A program made the translations under genes and the position numbers. Below the pieces are notes generated by a model that had not been told where the DNA came from, did no database searches, and saw only the letters and a program-made list of their open reading frames with translations. Below, piece after piece: positions 20,711-32,040 of a stretch of DNA of 64,000 nt; the stretch's first letter is position 1, and every line of letters starts with the position of its first letter. Origin of the DNA: Stereum hirsutum FP-91666 SS1 (taxonomy: Eukaryota > Basidiomycota > Agaricomycetes > Russulales > Stereaceae); contig NW_006763136.1 of assembly GCF_000264905.1 (NCBI RefSeq), forward strand, positions 2,280,057 through 2,344,056, read 5' to 3'.

Positions 20711-23700
20711 ATGGCCACTACTGCCTCCCCCTCGCGCGATCCCACTTCGGCCCCACGCCAACGACGGGATACTGACGACGGTCCGGACAAACACTGGACC
20801 GATGAACAGAGAAAACGAATCGAGGTGACCCTGTTAAAGTCTGTCGACGAAGCCCGTCGGGAACGCGATGATAAGCTGGCGGTGGAGAATAATGCGGCCG
20901 AGAGGGCAAGGATCGAAAGCAACTACGAGGCTGAGATGCAGAGTCTTCGTGCCATCGCGGAAGATCAGTTCCAGCAACTATATCGCGAAGAAGTGCTCCG
21001 GCGCAAGATGTCTCGTGGAAGAGCTAAGGATGTCCCTATACCCTCAATCGAGCAGCGGCAGAAACAGATACTGGAGGAGATCAAGATGCGGGAAGCTCAT
21101 CTTCCTACCACTGTCAGTCATTTCCTACTGCTCCTCTTGATCCCATTGACTCAGTTCAGTCAAATCTCGAAAACCGAAGACTCCGAGTGATGTGCAACGA
21201 GATCCAGAATCATCGAGTACATCTGGAGATGAGAGTGGTGGCGCGGGTACAGATGAGAACAACGCTGAAGAGGCTGAGGACAGTGAGGAAGAGGACGAAT
21301 GGGAAGCAGGAGACGGGGAAGACGGAGTGGATGGTCAGGAGAACGGAGCTCGTGAAGAGGATGAGGGAGGAGACGACGAGGACGAGGACGAGGACGGTGG
21401 GGATGGGAGTGGGGATCAAGATGACGAGGATGAGGATGAGGAGGACGAGGACGAGGACGAAGCTCTGGCGCCACACTCACATTCTCGCACATCACATCCA
21501 CCGGTACAGCAAACGTCATCATCTCCTTCACAGACTCGCCAGAACGCGTTTATACGCCGTCCGCCGTCTAGGCCTATGGAACGGGATCATTCAGCAAATA
21601 CAGACGATTTCGATGAAGACGACAGAGGTTTGCGTGAAGGGTCCCCGTCCCACCAACGTCGCCCAAGTCTCTCTAATATGGGCAGCGGCAGAGGTAGTGG
21701 TCGACGCTCGAGTTCCGGTTCATTTTCTCGACCCAGTGGGCCTATGCGTCCTGAATTTTGGCGACCCCCATCCTCCGGTCAAACCGTCGAACCCTCAGGC
21801 ATATCGCGAACTTTCGCTCACGCTCAAAGCTTTTCGTCACCATCACCCGCACGGCGCGGTAGCGTCAACAGCGTCACTGGTGTCGGCTCCAGCCTTCAGC
21901 GTTCTGGGTCGATGAATTCCCCCGCCGGTCCCGCGACGGACATGAACCACATGGACCGTGAGCGTACGCAGACTAAGGCGCGTTCAGGTTCGACCAGCGT
22001 GAACGACCGTCCGTTGTCAGGTCCTAGTCCAATTTCTCTGGCGTTGGGCTCCTCCCCGCGCAAGGGCGACTCTTCCCACTCTTATACAGTTACATCTGCT
22101 CGCCCTATCCCCGGATCTCGCACCTCATACCAAGCAATGGACGATTCCATCCGTATTCCGTTATCCTCAAGTCCTAGCTCTCGTGTCATCATCGGCCCCC
22201 AGCGCTCTCCAGAAGAACCGAAATCTGGTATCGCCATCCCCCGAGGACCGCAAACTCCGGACGATAATCGGGGCTCCTGGATATCGGGTCGAAGTCTACG
22301 CTCTCATGGTTCGTTCCAAGAACTTGGCGGTCCTCATCGTCCAGTCGACGTTCCATACGGCATCGTTCGTCCACATTACGCAGAAGACGAGTTCGACCTG
22401 GAGTACCCGGATGGTCTCGGGGATCTAGATCGGAGGAGGAGCTTAAGGAGTATGGGTAGCGTGCGCAGCATGAGGAGCTTCGACCTTGAGCAGCAGGCGA
22501 TAAAGAGAGAACAGGAAGCCAGAAAGAAAGAGGAAGAGGCAATGAGGATGGAGGAGGCTGCACGGTTGAAGGCTGAAGAAGCTAGGAAAATGGAAGAGGA
22601 GGCGAAGGCCAGGGCCGAAGAAGCTAGGCTCCTAGCGGAAGAGGCGCAGCGAAAGGAAAAGGAGGCCATTCGGAAGGCTGAAGAGGCGAGGAAGAAGGAG
22701 GTAGAGGCGAGGAGGATGGAAGAGGAGATAAAGAAGAGGCACGAGGAAGCCCAGCAGCGGGAAGAGGAAATGAGACTGAAGGAGCGGGAAGCCCAACGGC
22801 TTGAGATGGAGATGAAAAGGAAAGAGGAGGAGTTACAGCAGAAAGCGGAAGATGCTAGGCGACGAGAGGAGGAGATGAAACAGAAGGAAATAGAGGCGCG
22901 GAGGAAAGAACAAGAGGCAAGGAAGAAGGACGCGGATTTGAAACGGCGGGAGCAAGAGTTGAGGGAGAGAGAGGAAGCGTTGTCCCGCAGGGAGGCAGAG
23001 GCAAAGGTGGCGGCACAGCAGAAGCAAGAGAAAGAGAATAAGGCGGCCAAGTCTAAACGGCGGGAGGAAGTACTCGCGCAAAGGCGCAAGGCGGAGGGAG
23101 ATAAACGGCGAGAGCAGGAGGAAGAGGAAGAGAGGCAGCGGAGAGAAGCAGACATTCAGCGGAGGGAGGAAGAGCTTGAGCGGAGAGAGGCCGATGTGGC
23201 GCAGAAGGAAGAGGAGAGGTTAAAGGAAGAGGAGGAGCGGCGCGCTCAGGAGGCGGCTGAGCAAGCGAGCAACTTGTTGCGGATGGAAGAGGCTGATACG
23301 CAGCCCAGGGAACCAGAAACGGAGGGGATTGTGCAGGAAGAAGACACAAAGCCACTGGAGGAGGACGTCAAGACACAAACTGAAGAAGAGCGGGAGACGC
23401 AGAGGTTGATTGAAGAAGCCGAGAGGCTGGCGGAAGAGGAACGGCGACTGGAACGAGAACGAGAGGAACAACTCCAACGTGCTCTTGAGGAGCGGTTTGA
23501 ACGGGAGCGGGAGAAGCGTGCTCGACGACAAGAGGAGGAGGACCTAGCGCGTGCGCTTGAAGAGTCACGACGACAAGGTATCTTGGACGAACAGCAACGG
23601 GCCCAAGACTCTCAGCGACAAGCAGGCGAAGACCAGCACCATCGCGAAGATGACCGGCGCAGGGAGGATCAACGGGAACGTGAGCGGGTGCAGCGAGAAC

Positions 23701-24560
23701 GAGACGAACAGCGACAACGTGAGTTCCGACGCACACAAGAAGAACTCAATCGACGATCCGAAGATCGCAGGCGGCAGGATAGTCTAGGCAGTAATTCTGG
23801 CACACGCTATGTTCCTTCTCCGAGTACCCCCAACACCGGTCCATGGCCCCAGCACGCTGCCAGTAGCTCCCCGAGCGACAGAAACAGTTCCTCTTCGACG
23901 TGGAGCACCTCCGCCGGTCCCTCTTGGGGCAGCCGACCGACCTCTGTGAGTAGCGCTGCGACCGCAACTTCTCGCACCACCAATGCCGCACCTTCATCTG
24001 GTACAAAGAACGTCGGAGGAGGTGGGAGATCTACCCAGCCTTCGAACCATCCAGGTGCCCCCGGCACTTCCCCTCATCCTTCAATGCTTGACGAAGCCGA
24101 ATGGACTCGTCGTCAGGAAGAACGTGCCAGGAAACAGCAGGAGCAGTTCTTGAGAGAACAGGAACGACTGGATCGGGAACGGGAGCTCAAGGCCTCGAGG
24201 GTCCTTTCAGCCGACGACCTCAAACACCTATATAGCAATCACGAGCAGAAGTGGCAAACGTTGAAGACCGGCGACGGCTTCGGGTGGGACAGCTTTCCTT
24301 GGCCTATGTTCAAACGGCCATCAGAGCCAGAAGACATCACCACCACCCAGGTTGGCGCATACGTCTTGTCCCCTCATTCTCCTTCGACAAAGAGTTCGAA
24401 AGATCGCATCAAGGATCACATAAAACGTTGGCATCCGGATCGGTTTGAGACAAAGATTTTGCCGAAGGTAGTGGAGGAGGACCGCGAGAAGGTGAAGGCC
24501 GGCGCCGGCTGGGTCGCTCGTTCACTGAACGAACTGCTGAGTCGAAAGTATGATGATTGA
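20711..24560 (+). CDS. Long coiled-coil protein with C-terminal J-like HPD segment
   Basis: About 1,270 residues, two exons (intron roughly 21118-21161, donor uncertain by a few bases). The N-terminus (ATG 20711) carries a predicted helix near residues 25-115: WTDEQRKRIEVTLLKSVDEARRERDD and onwards. Exon 2 starts with an acidic tract rich in Glu/Asp/Gly (21240-21460), then a Ser/Pro-rich disordered stretch. From about 22440 to 23780 it is an almost unbroken, highly charged coiled coil (KEEEARRMEE-type repeats, about 440 residues). The last 120 residues are folded: LKHLYSNHEQKWQTL, GFGWDSFPWPMFKRP, then SKDRIKDHIKRWHPDRFE and EEDREKVKAGAGWVARSLNELL. The WHPDRF segment resembles the J-domain HPD loop and the C-terminal part of NFKBIL1-like proteins in fungi. 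It may contact Hsp70, but only the HPD loop and flanking helices are visible. Function unknown. Confidence 0.85.
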
Positions 24561-26613
24561 ACACTCGGAGTAAGTCTTCGCATTACCCGGCCTAGTGCGA
24601 CCTGCCACTACTGATTGTGACAGTATATCTCTTATTAGCAACGCAAACAACCAATTGTACTTTTATACCCACAAACGAATTTGGCTGCATATGTATGAAC
24701 ATCACCTGTACTCTCAATAAAGTTTACCCTCGCCTCGCTTGCAACCTATGATTATGTGGCATTTTCACAGTTTGTCCTTGCTGGTAACGTACGAAGTCCG
24801 ATGCTAAGCTCACATTGTCCCAAGGTGATTCGAGTCGACGGTGCAGATAAGACAAGACACTCCTACCGGTCACAACGGTGAAGACGGGATAGTTCTGGCA
24901 GTAAAGCACTCGTGGTCAACCAAAGTTGAGGTGTAGTGCAATCATCCTATATTGTCGTGGATCAAAGATCGAAAGGGGCAAACGCTTACGCCATCTACAC
25001 TCTACAGGAGCAAGTGCTCGCGAATGCTGATGATGCCGTTTCTTCATGCGTCTTCCTTGACAGCGCGTCAATATTCGAGGGGAAGAGAAAGGTGCCTCCA
25101 CCTGCAGTCTATCTGCCGGGAAGTGGTACAGGGTGTCTTCCCTACCGGTTTCGTCACCCACAAGCAAGGCCTCGTTGGGCCGGCCATCGGACGGAGTACT
25201 TCAGCGTTCAATAAGCGCTATTTGCGTCCATGGAGTGCCTCGTGTTGTCTCCAGGTGGCCGCTGATTACCGTCCAACAGTAGTACTGACACGCGCCCCGA
25301 CGATCCACACGTTGTCTTAGTATGTTCATCTTGACAGAACAAACGATGATCCCGAGTCCAAAAGCAGGCAGAACCGTCGGGACGGAGGCAAAATACTATG
25401 GAAGTCGTATTATTTTAATATAGAAGGATGGTAGAGCGGAAGTAACTGAGCCATATTTCCGGCTCCGTTCCTTTGGGTCTGATGGCGTTTTGTAGTGTTG
25501 GCTCCGAACTGGCGGCAACTCCGCAAGCTGCAAAGCGCCCAGCTTAGATGCAGAATTCGGATCTTAGGTCCAAGAGTTAAATGGTGGAGACCTTCATCGT
25601 TGGAGGCGTCAGCCCGTCTGGAATATGGATATTAGAACTCGAGTAAGTAGTTCCTGCCAGGGTTCAAGCGAACAGCGACCTAAAAGGTTACGAATTCCAG
25701 GACGGTTCTCTTTGTGGACACTAAGGTTGAGCGCGCAGGTTGCACGGAGAGCGAGGCACCTGACAGGCAGCACGGACCGGTATTGCTGAGGCTTGGCTGA
25801 GGCACTTAAATTTCTCCTGGTACCGGAATGTGTTGGAGCGGTTGTATATGTTCTCCTGTCCGGAAACACATTTACGGAGCTTGGTGCTCGTTACTAGTCG
25901 TCGCAATCTCATCTGGCAGCCGTCGTTTCAGGCTCCCCGGTAAGACTTACGTGTAGGGCAAAATTTTGTTATCATAAACAATTTCGAGCGACAGCAGAGG
26001 TAAGCCGTAAGCGACGTCATTTTCAGGATGCCTCCACAGGCCGGTTGACGCGCTTGTCTCAGACCAATAGGCGGCGCTACATGGAGCAAGATAGACTTTT
26101 TAGACTCCAATCCACTTACATCTTCGCCCGATGTAAAACTTCTTTGCATAGCCTTATAACACCATCAAGGAATGTAGAACAGCTGTCTGAATAGCAATGG
26201 AAGGTTGAGATCTAGGGCAAGTATAACAATAAGGTACTATTTCGATTTTCTACGATGCATCGGAGGGTTGACATACCGTTATTAGAACAATGGTTTGCAA
26301 AACTTGGACACGACGCAGATTCTCCCTCCAGTAGTGTGATAAACAAAAGGAGACAGCCTTCTTCAGAGCAGTGTATACACGCGACGTCCGATGAATCACG
26401 GCGGAAAAATAATCTCGGACAGGCTTCCAAAGCCATTGCTGGCCCTCGAAGGTCATACGTCTCTTAATCGGCATAGCTGAATAGACTGATTCTATCAAAC
26501 CATTGCCTACCCACCTCCGAAGGCTACGGCCCGCGCACCTGCATCATTATCTTTGGGATTGATCGCTTGTAGACCCCGCAAACACTAGGTTTCATTCAAG
26601 ATAAAACACAACT
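24561..26613. other. 2-kb intergenic region, nothing recognised
   Basis: Lies between the 3' ends of the coiled-coil gene and the Gti1/Pac2 gene. All open frames are short, without domains or splice logic. AT-rich 3' flank at 24600-24730. No repeat longer than chance was spotted by eye. Confidence 0.35.
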
Positions 26614-28096
26614 TCAATACCGCCGAGGGTGCGTCAAGGCGGTGCCTTGTTGAAACTGGGTGTGCGCCGGGCGGTCCTGACCCACGTCGCTCTCCATACT
26701 ACTATGCCGACTTCTCGATGCGAAATGGCCTGATCTTTCGGTGAGTTGTCGTAGGAATTGCTCGTCCGTAGGATCTCTCCATGTTTTGGAGCAAGCCTCG
26801 AGATCTTCAAGTGGAACGAGGATCGGTAGTTGTTCTCTTCGATTTATGGAAACGGAGGAGTGAGGTGGGCTGTGATTAAGATTGTCTGCCGAGCTCGGAT
26901 GTAGGGTTGCAGGCCTGTTTGGAAGTCGTGGGTATGAAGATGGATGGGTTGACGAACTCTCCGTACTCGTCATGGTTCGTGGCGAACCATAATGTGGATT
27001 GTGGTGCAAGGTAGACTGGTTTGTAGATGGCGAGCGGGGCTCCGAGGTGGAGGACGAGCCAAGGTTCGAGGAAGGGAAAATGGTATACAGTGCGCCTGGA
27101 GCAGCGGATAATGGCTGAGAGTAATCGGCAACGGGACCGAGAAGCTGTCCGCCTTGGCCACGCCTATGCTCGTCCCGCCGTCCCTTCATAGCCCGAGCAC
27201 TCCTAAAGTAACCTTCGGGAACTTCGATGCCCCCGACGCCGGGAATGTCGTCAATCACCCCTAAGCTCTCAACGGACCTTTGATCAAAGTAGGCAGCTGA
27301 GAAGGAATTGAGTGATAGAATAGTAAAATGACGCTCAATACTCACTTAGATGCCATTTTCGTGTTGCCAATGCATCCTCCGCATGCATCTGATCCTCCGG
27401 TAGCGAGACGTAAACGCTGTATGTCTGCTTAACAAGCCGCTCGGATTCGTGTATTTGCCGCGAAAAGCTGCTGCGAACACGGACGAAGCGTCGAGAGAGG
27501 AATCTAAGCGAACGAATGACCAAGAATAGACTTACCTAGTACTTGTCGAATGGTGTTGAGGGTGGCTCTCGCGCTGATAGTAAAATAGAAAATCCTGGAC
27601 TGATACATCAGACAACCTGAACGCCCCGTGGAGGTCTTCAAGTTAATGACTTGCCTCCCTGTTGTGCGGGGTGTCAGCTTACGAGCGTGTAAACAGAGCG
27701 AGGAGAAATACCATTACCTAACTCGACTTGGGCCCCAGGCAATACCGTCAGTCCTACGACAGCGGACAAGAAAACGAGCTGCCTTCAGCGTTTGCGATTC
27801 GCAGAGGTAAAGGTAGTCATACCACCGTTCCATGCTAAGACCGGCCGTTTCGGATGTAGTAGCGTTGCGATCCTCCCATACATAGCTGGCGTACCGAGTG
27901 AGCTCTTGTATCTAGGAGAAAAGCGTAGCACGTACATTTGGCCCGGCCGAATGCTCTTTCGCTCTTCAGAGTCCAGTCTCCTACTCAAGAGTGTGAGGGT
28001 ATTGCGTGCAACCGCATAAAAAACTTGAAGAGCGTCTTGAGCGGTGCGTATTCGAACATTCTGAAGGGTGGGCTGCTGTCGATAGACTGGGGACAT
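26614..28096 (-). CDS. Gti1/Pac2 (WOPR) transcription regulator
   Basis: Nuclear DNA-binding protein of the WOPR family, which includes Wor1, Ryp1 and Pac2: regulators of morphology, conjugation and virulence programmes. Start at 28096 (MSPVYRQQPT). WOPRa: LQNVRIRTAQDALQVFYAVAR, then LLSRRLDSEERKSIRPGQIY and VWEDRN, then ERWTDGIAWGPSRV. WOPRb: DFLFYYQRE, a basic stretch, LVKQTYSVYVSLPEDQ, and RKWHLTAYFDQRSVE. Both halves of the fold are complete, including the RWTDG-x-WxxSR hallmark. About eight exons. The join between PSRV and DFLFY is best explained by a 4-nt microexon plus a GC-AG intron (separate entry). After the domain come about 200 residues rich in Ser, Pro and Arg, with no motif beyond a possible nuclear localisation patch. 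It has about 1 kb of promoter, long for this window. Confidence 0.93.
27655..27658 (-). other. Probable 4-nt microexon (GGAG) followed by GC-AG intron
   Basis: Between exons ending at 27718 and starting at 27594, one intron runs 27717-27659 (GTAATG to CAACAG). Then comes GGAG, then a second intron 27654-27595 with donor GCAAGT and acceptor TCCAG. Read through, this gives Arg-Glu between PSRV and DFLFY, as WOPR proteins have at this place. The alternative is one 128-nt intron with a weak GTTAGG donor, which would delete three residues. Confidence 0.55.
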
Positions 28097-29112
28097 GCCG
28101 TTGGGAAGAGGGCCGGCCGAAGGAACGAGTGTCAAATTAAGTGAGAGCTGGCTGAAGGGGAAGACATACGTACCAACAAAGGGCGGATATATAAGTAGTT
28201 CTCGGTTCCCCCAAGTATCCGTAATGTATCGGTCAGCCCTGGGGAAGGGCGGACCCGAGGACGCAAAACTCGGGTTTGGGTTTCCGTGTAAATTGCCGGA
28301 TTCAGGAGGATTTCAAAATCGTGCGAGATTGAAGCTGATACCACAAAGTGTTTCCTCGGAGACTGCCAGGTGCGCATCGGGCTCTCAAGCCGTGCCAGGT
28401 ATACATGACCAGTTTTCCCAATTGGGTGGCTTTCGCTCTTCCGCCTGGACCTTCAGCAAACGTAATTTGTAACGAACAGAGCTTACTACGCTTATATATA
28501 GGCTCCGAGCGGCAAAGCGCCGCTAATAGTATATTTCGTACGGTTGGACCTGTTGAACCAACACACAGTAGCTGCCGCGTCGCCACGGCGAATGAGAGAG
28601 ATGCAACAGGTCGATGGGCTTTGGATGGGCTATACCGGATGAGAAAACTGCGTGCCACACACTTGGAAGTAAGCACGATGGGGAACGGTCTACCCACGCA
28701 AGTGTTGATGAATTGGTACGCATAGCTTTCCAAGCGGTAAAAGCACGAGGTGGATGTCGGAGGTATATCTGCATTTGCTTCCGGCCTAAGATGGGATCGG
28801 CCTGAGTAATTGTTCGTTCCGCGGCGCATGATACGCGCGTGCGGCATCTTAACTTACATATAAGGGGTCGATCTGATTCGGAGATTAATGCCGTCCTGAG
28901 TCTATTAATTAACCGGGCGCTTGGACCTGAGCAGACGCGTCGCACTGCGTTCATTCCCTGGTGAGTCGTTCTCGACAACACAATTTGCTTGGGTTATGTA
29001 AGCACCCGTTACCACAATAGTGGTCCACAGAGTGCGCAGGGATTTACAAATATGACCTTGAAGGCCACTGGCATAAGACAAAAGGAATGAAGTTCAATGG
29101 TGAAGCACACGA
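28097..29112. promoter_or_regulatory. Upstream region of the Gti1/Pac2 gene
   Basis: About 1 kb without a recognisable exon. A 181-codon minus-strand frame at 28302-28847 has no domain and no splice partners and is taken as chance. Long upstream regions are usual for WOPR master regulators. Confidence 0.4.
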
Positions 29113-31565
29113 TTAGGCTTCTACCAAATGGCCTTTTGTATTCAGACAATGACAGGGCGTCAGACAAGTGGATAACAATAGACGAATGACTGCGTACCTT
29201 CTAGAGGAAGCACAACGGGGACGTAGTCTGGAATCTCCGCATAGTGAGCTCGACCCCGGAAGAGATAACGTACACGAAGAGATTTCACGAAAGAAGGCGC
29301 GGGATCGTAAAACCCCTGCAAAGTTGCCTGGAGAATAAAATATACAGTCAGATCTCTTGACGAAGTGGATGATAAACGGCGACAGGATGCACCTTTGTGC
29401 GGTGGCCCGGGATATACAATTGGCTCCTGTGTACAAGAGCTTGAACGGGTATCGTCACGTCGACCGATAAGTTTCTTGCTTCCGGATCAGCGTCGAGACG
29501 CGGACCATATGTAGCTTCTTGAATTACGAGACCTACGTTGATGGTCAGCGCTATGCGACCACAAGAAGCCCTGAGGCATGGTTAAAAGATGGCAAACCAT
29601 CTACAGCGGCTTCGGCACTCATGTGCTTGCGTGCCGTATCCTTGAGTAATGATATTGTTTCCGCAAGTTCTCGCATTGAGGACGACTGCTCGTCGGCCAA
29701 CTCCTTGCGAGCGATACGGAAAATTCTGGTGGAAATAGAGGCGTGTGATCGTCAGGGGCAATTACGGGAAGTAGTAAGGTTCTTACGCTGCACGTTGTTC
29801 CCGTCGCCGAGGCTTCAGAATGAATTCGTATGCCACGACAAACGCCGTTGTGGGCAGGAGCGCCGTGTAGAAAGCCAGCGGAGCGTCGAACTCTTCAGAC
29901 AGTGCGATGGGCACATTGAAATGCTGCCCCACATACGCGAAACTGAACATTAGGTCAGTAAACGAGAGCGACTACAAACGAGGGGACGCACTCTGCCATC
30001 AGCAGAACACCATTAGCACCTAAGGCAACAGCCACCGTGACGCCACCCTGGTCATCGCCCCATACGCCCGACAGGACCCATTGCAGCCCGGCCAGGCCAA
30101 GCTGCAGGCCGACCTTCGCATGAACGGCCAATTCACCAAAGACGACCCCCCATTCTACCTTTGCACCAGAGGCTAAACCAGCAATAGTGACACCAAAAGA
30201 CCGCTGATATATGCCCGTCCCGAAGCCTGTGGCGGAGCCTGTTTTGATCGGCTCGAGTTCATGGTCGCGGTTTCCGAACGGTGTGGGAGATGCAATGCTG
30301 AGGTTCAAATATGGTTGGGGACCGGTGTACAACTGTATGGTACCTTCGGTCAGAGATCTTCGGAATAGACGTTGGGAATACTGGATTGTGAACGGAGGAA
30401 AGCGTTGTCGCAGAAAAGACGAAATGGTTGTTCGAACGAGAAAACCGCTGTGGTTCCCGTTATAAGTTGCCTTCAGACTGATTTGTCGTGCACGGAGTAG
30501 AGACACCGTTGCCTAGATAGCTGATAAATCACCTCAAGCATGGGGAATCGGTTGACTAGTACGGACCTCGTATGAAAGCCGAGGGGAATATTGGTGTCGT
30601 ACTGTACCTAGAAGACTCCCACCTCGAAGTCCTTGGCTTGAACCAGACGCTTCTAGCTTTGGGGCCAGTGTAACTGTAGTTCTCTCATTGAGATTCGTCT
30701 GGAACGGGAAGTGAGTGATTCAAGAAGTGTCGTGTATGATACATGTAAGCTACTAGTTACCTGGACTCGATACCGTACAGCGAAAGCAGAGACATTGATG
30801 TCGCGAATACGTTTGCCAATATTGTTCGTCCATTTACGCCCACGCCGTGGCAAGGGGTCGCTCTCGAATAAAGAACGTGCATTGATACCGAGCGTCAGAG
30901 ACCCCCGCGGGCGAATCAGGTCTTCGAGTTCCTTTCTCTGGGCCTCCTCAAAGACACCACGTAACTAAATCTGGTCAGATATGTCCGAGGAGAACAGAGT
31001 GAAGAAACAGTACTTCATCAACCGGTTTGGAGCGTAGCTCGGGGGGCCATTGCATGTTCAGACCCTCATACCCTGTGTATAGGGCGTCAGCACCGAACAA
31101 GAATCGGATGGTCCAGCGAAGAACATACCGAAGACATCGTAAACACGTCTAAAACCCGGGGATTATTCGACGCTGACTTGTAGTGGAGAAGAGAAGATTA
31201 CGAACCTTAGAAAAGGGTCCGACAAGACTGGCTACCGGTGAGTACAGAGAAGTTCTCACAGTCATAGAGCAGCACAGCACACCTTCGTAGGCCTTTTGGA
31301 TCTCCAAGAATCTTTTGTTCGCCGTCTCCCTGGCAGCATCGATGCGCTGTTTATCGGGATGAAAGATGACCGACAAAGCCCGATAGCGCTCTCTTATCTC
31401 ATTGTCGGAGGCACAGGTGGGAAGGTTGAGGACTGAGCTGCCTGTCCGTCAGCAAACACCGTCAAGGTGGATGAAGAGGCGAATAGCGTACTAGAGGGCG
31501 TCCTTCTCGTGTAGGGGATTGAAAGGAGAGCCCGTATCACTGTTTCCTGTCTGCGGCAAGCTCAT
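29113..31565 (-). CDS. DNAJC11-like J protein (mitochondrial, DUF3395)
   Basis: Hsp40-type protein of the DNAJC11 family. In animals it sits at the mitochondrial outer membrane and associates with the MICOS/SAM bridging complex. Start at 31565 (MSLPQTGNSDTG). The J domain spans the first about 90 residues: LHEKDALYSVLNLP, EIRERYRALSVIFHPDKQ with the intact HPD, NKRFLEIQKAYEVLSDPFLR and RVYDVFG. Then YEGLNMQWPPELRSKP and EDLIRPRGSLTLGINARSLF, a family hallmark. A long beta-rich middle part (LSIASPTPFGNRDHEL, GVTIAGLASGAKVEWGVVFG) resembles the porin-like region of the family. A hydrophobic span follows (FYTALLPTTAFVVAYEFIL). The C-terminal DUF3395 reads LVIQEATYGPR, TLQGFYDPAPSF and LRVRYLFRGRAHYAEIPDY. 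About twelve short exons, all in phase; the last codes only EGHLVEA. Strong call. Confidence 0.93.
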
Positions 31566-32040
31566 GCATAGAATGGCGTTGAGGAACGAGGAAGTACACA
31601 CTGCTCGGGGAGGAAGTGCAAAGGAAACAGGCGCAAAGAGGCGCAAAGTTCAAACTCTCTTTCTTTTCCTGATGCCGCCGACGTGCGTAAGCCAGGTTGC
31701 GAGTGAATGACACGTGACCGCGTTCGTTCAATGAAAAAATCTGATTTCTGACGGCGTTCAAACTTCAAATGTTCAACGTTCAATTCTCAAGCCAGACTTT
31801 ATGGTGTTTGCGGAGTCTAATGTTGCATACAAGATGATATATCTCACCACGACACTTGACAACACGGAGCCACGCAGCGAAGGCCGAGCTGCCCTCTCTC
31901 GTGTGTCTTGTCAAAAAGGGCAGTCAAGTTGACATGCAGACTGTTAGGGATTCCTACTACTGCTGCTGCTAATATTCTCACAACAGCACCGAGCCAATTC
32001 AACATTATATCACCAAGACTAGGAGCAGAACCTTCAACCT
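31566..32040. other. Intergenic region, DNAJC11-like / DCP1
   Basis: About 475 bp holding the DNAJC11-like promoter and the DCP1 3' end (both genes on the minus strand). Short frames only. Nothing else recognised. Confidence 0.4.

Noticed and set aside
22376..23155. 259-codon minus-strand frame inside the coiled-coil gene
   Set aside because: It is the antisense of the Glu/Lys/Arg repeat, giving a Ser/Leu/Ala/Cys-rich product with no domain.
28302..28847. 181-codon minus-strand frame
   Set aside because: No domain, no splice partners, and it sits in the upstream region of the Gti1/Pac2 gene; other frames of similar length overlap it.
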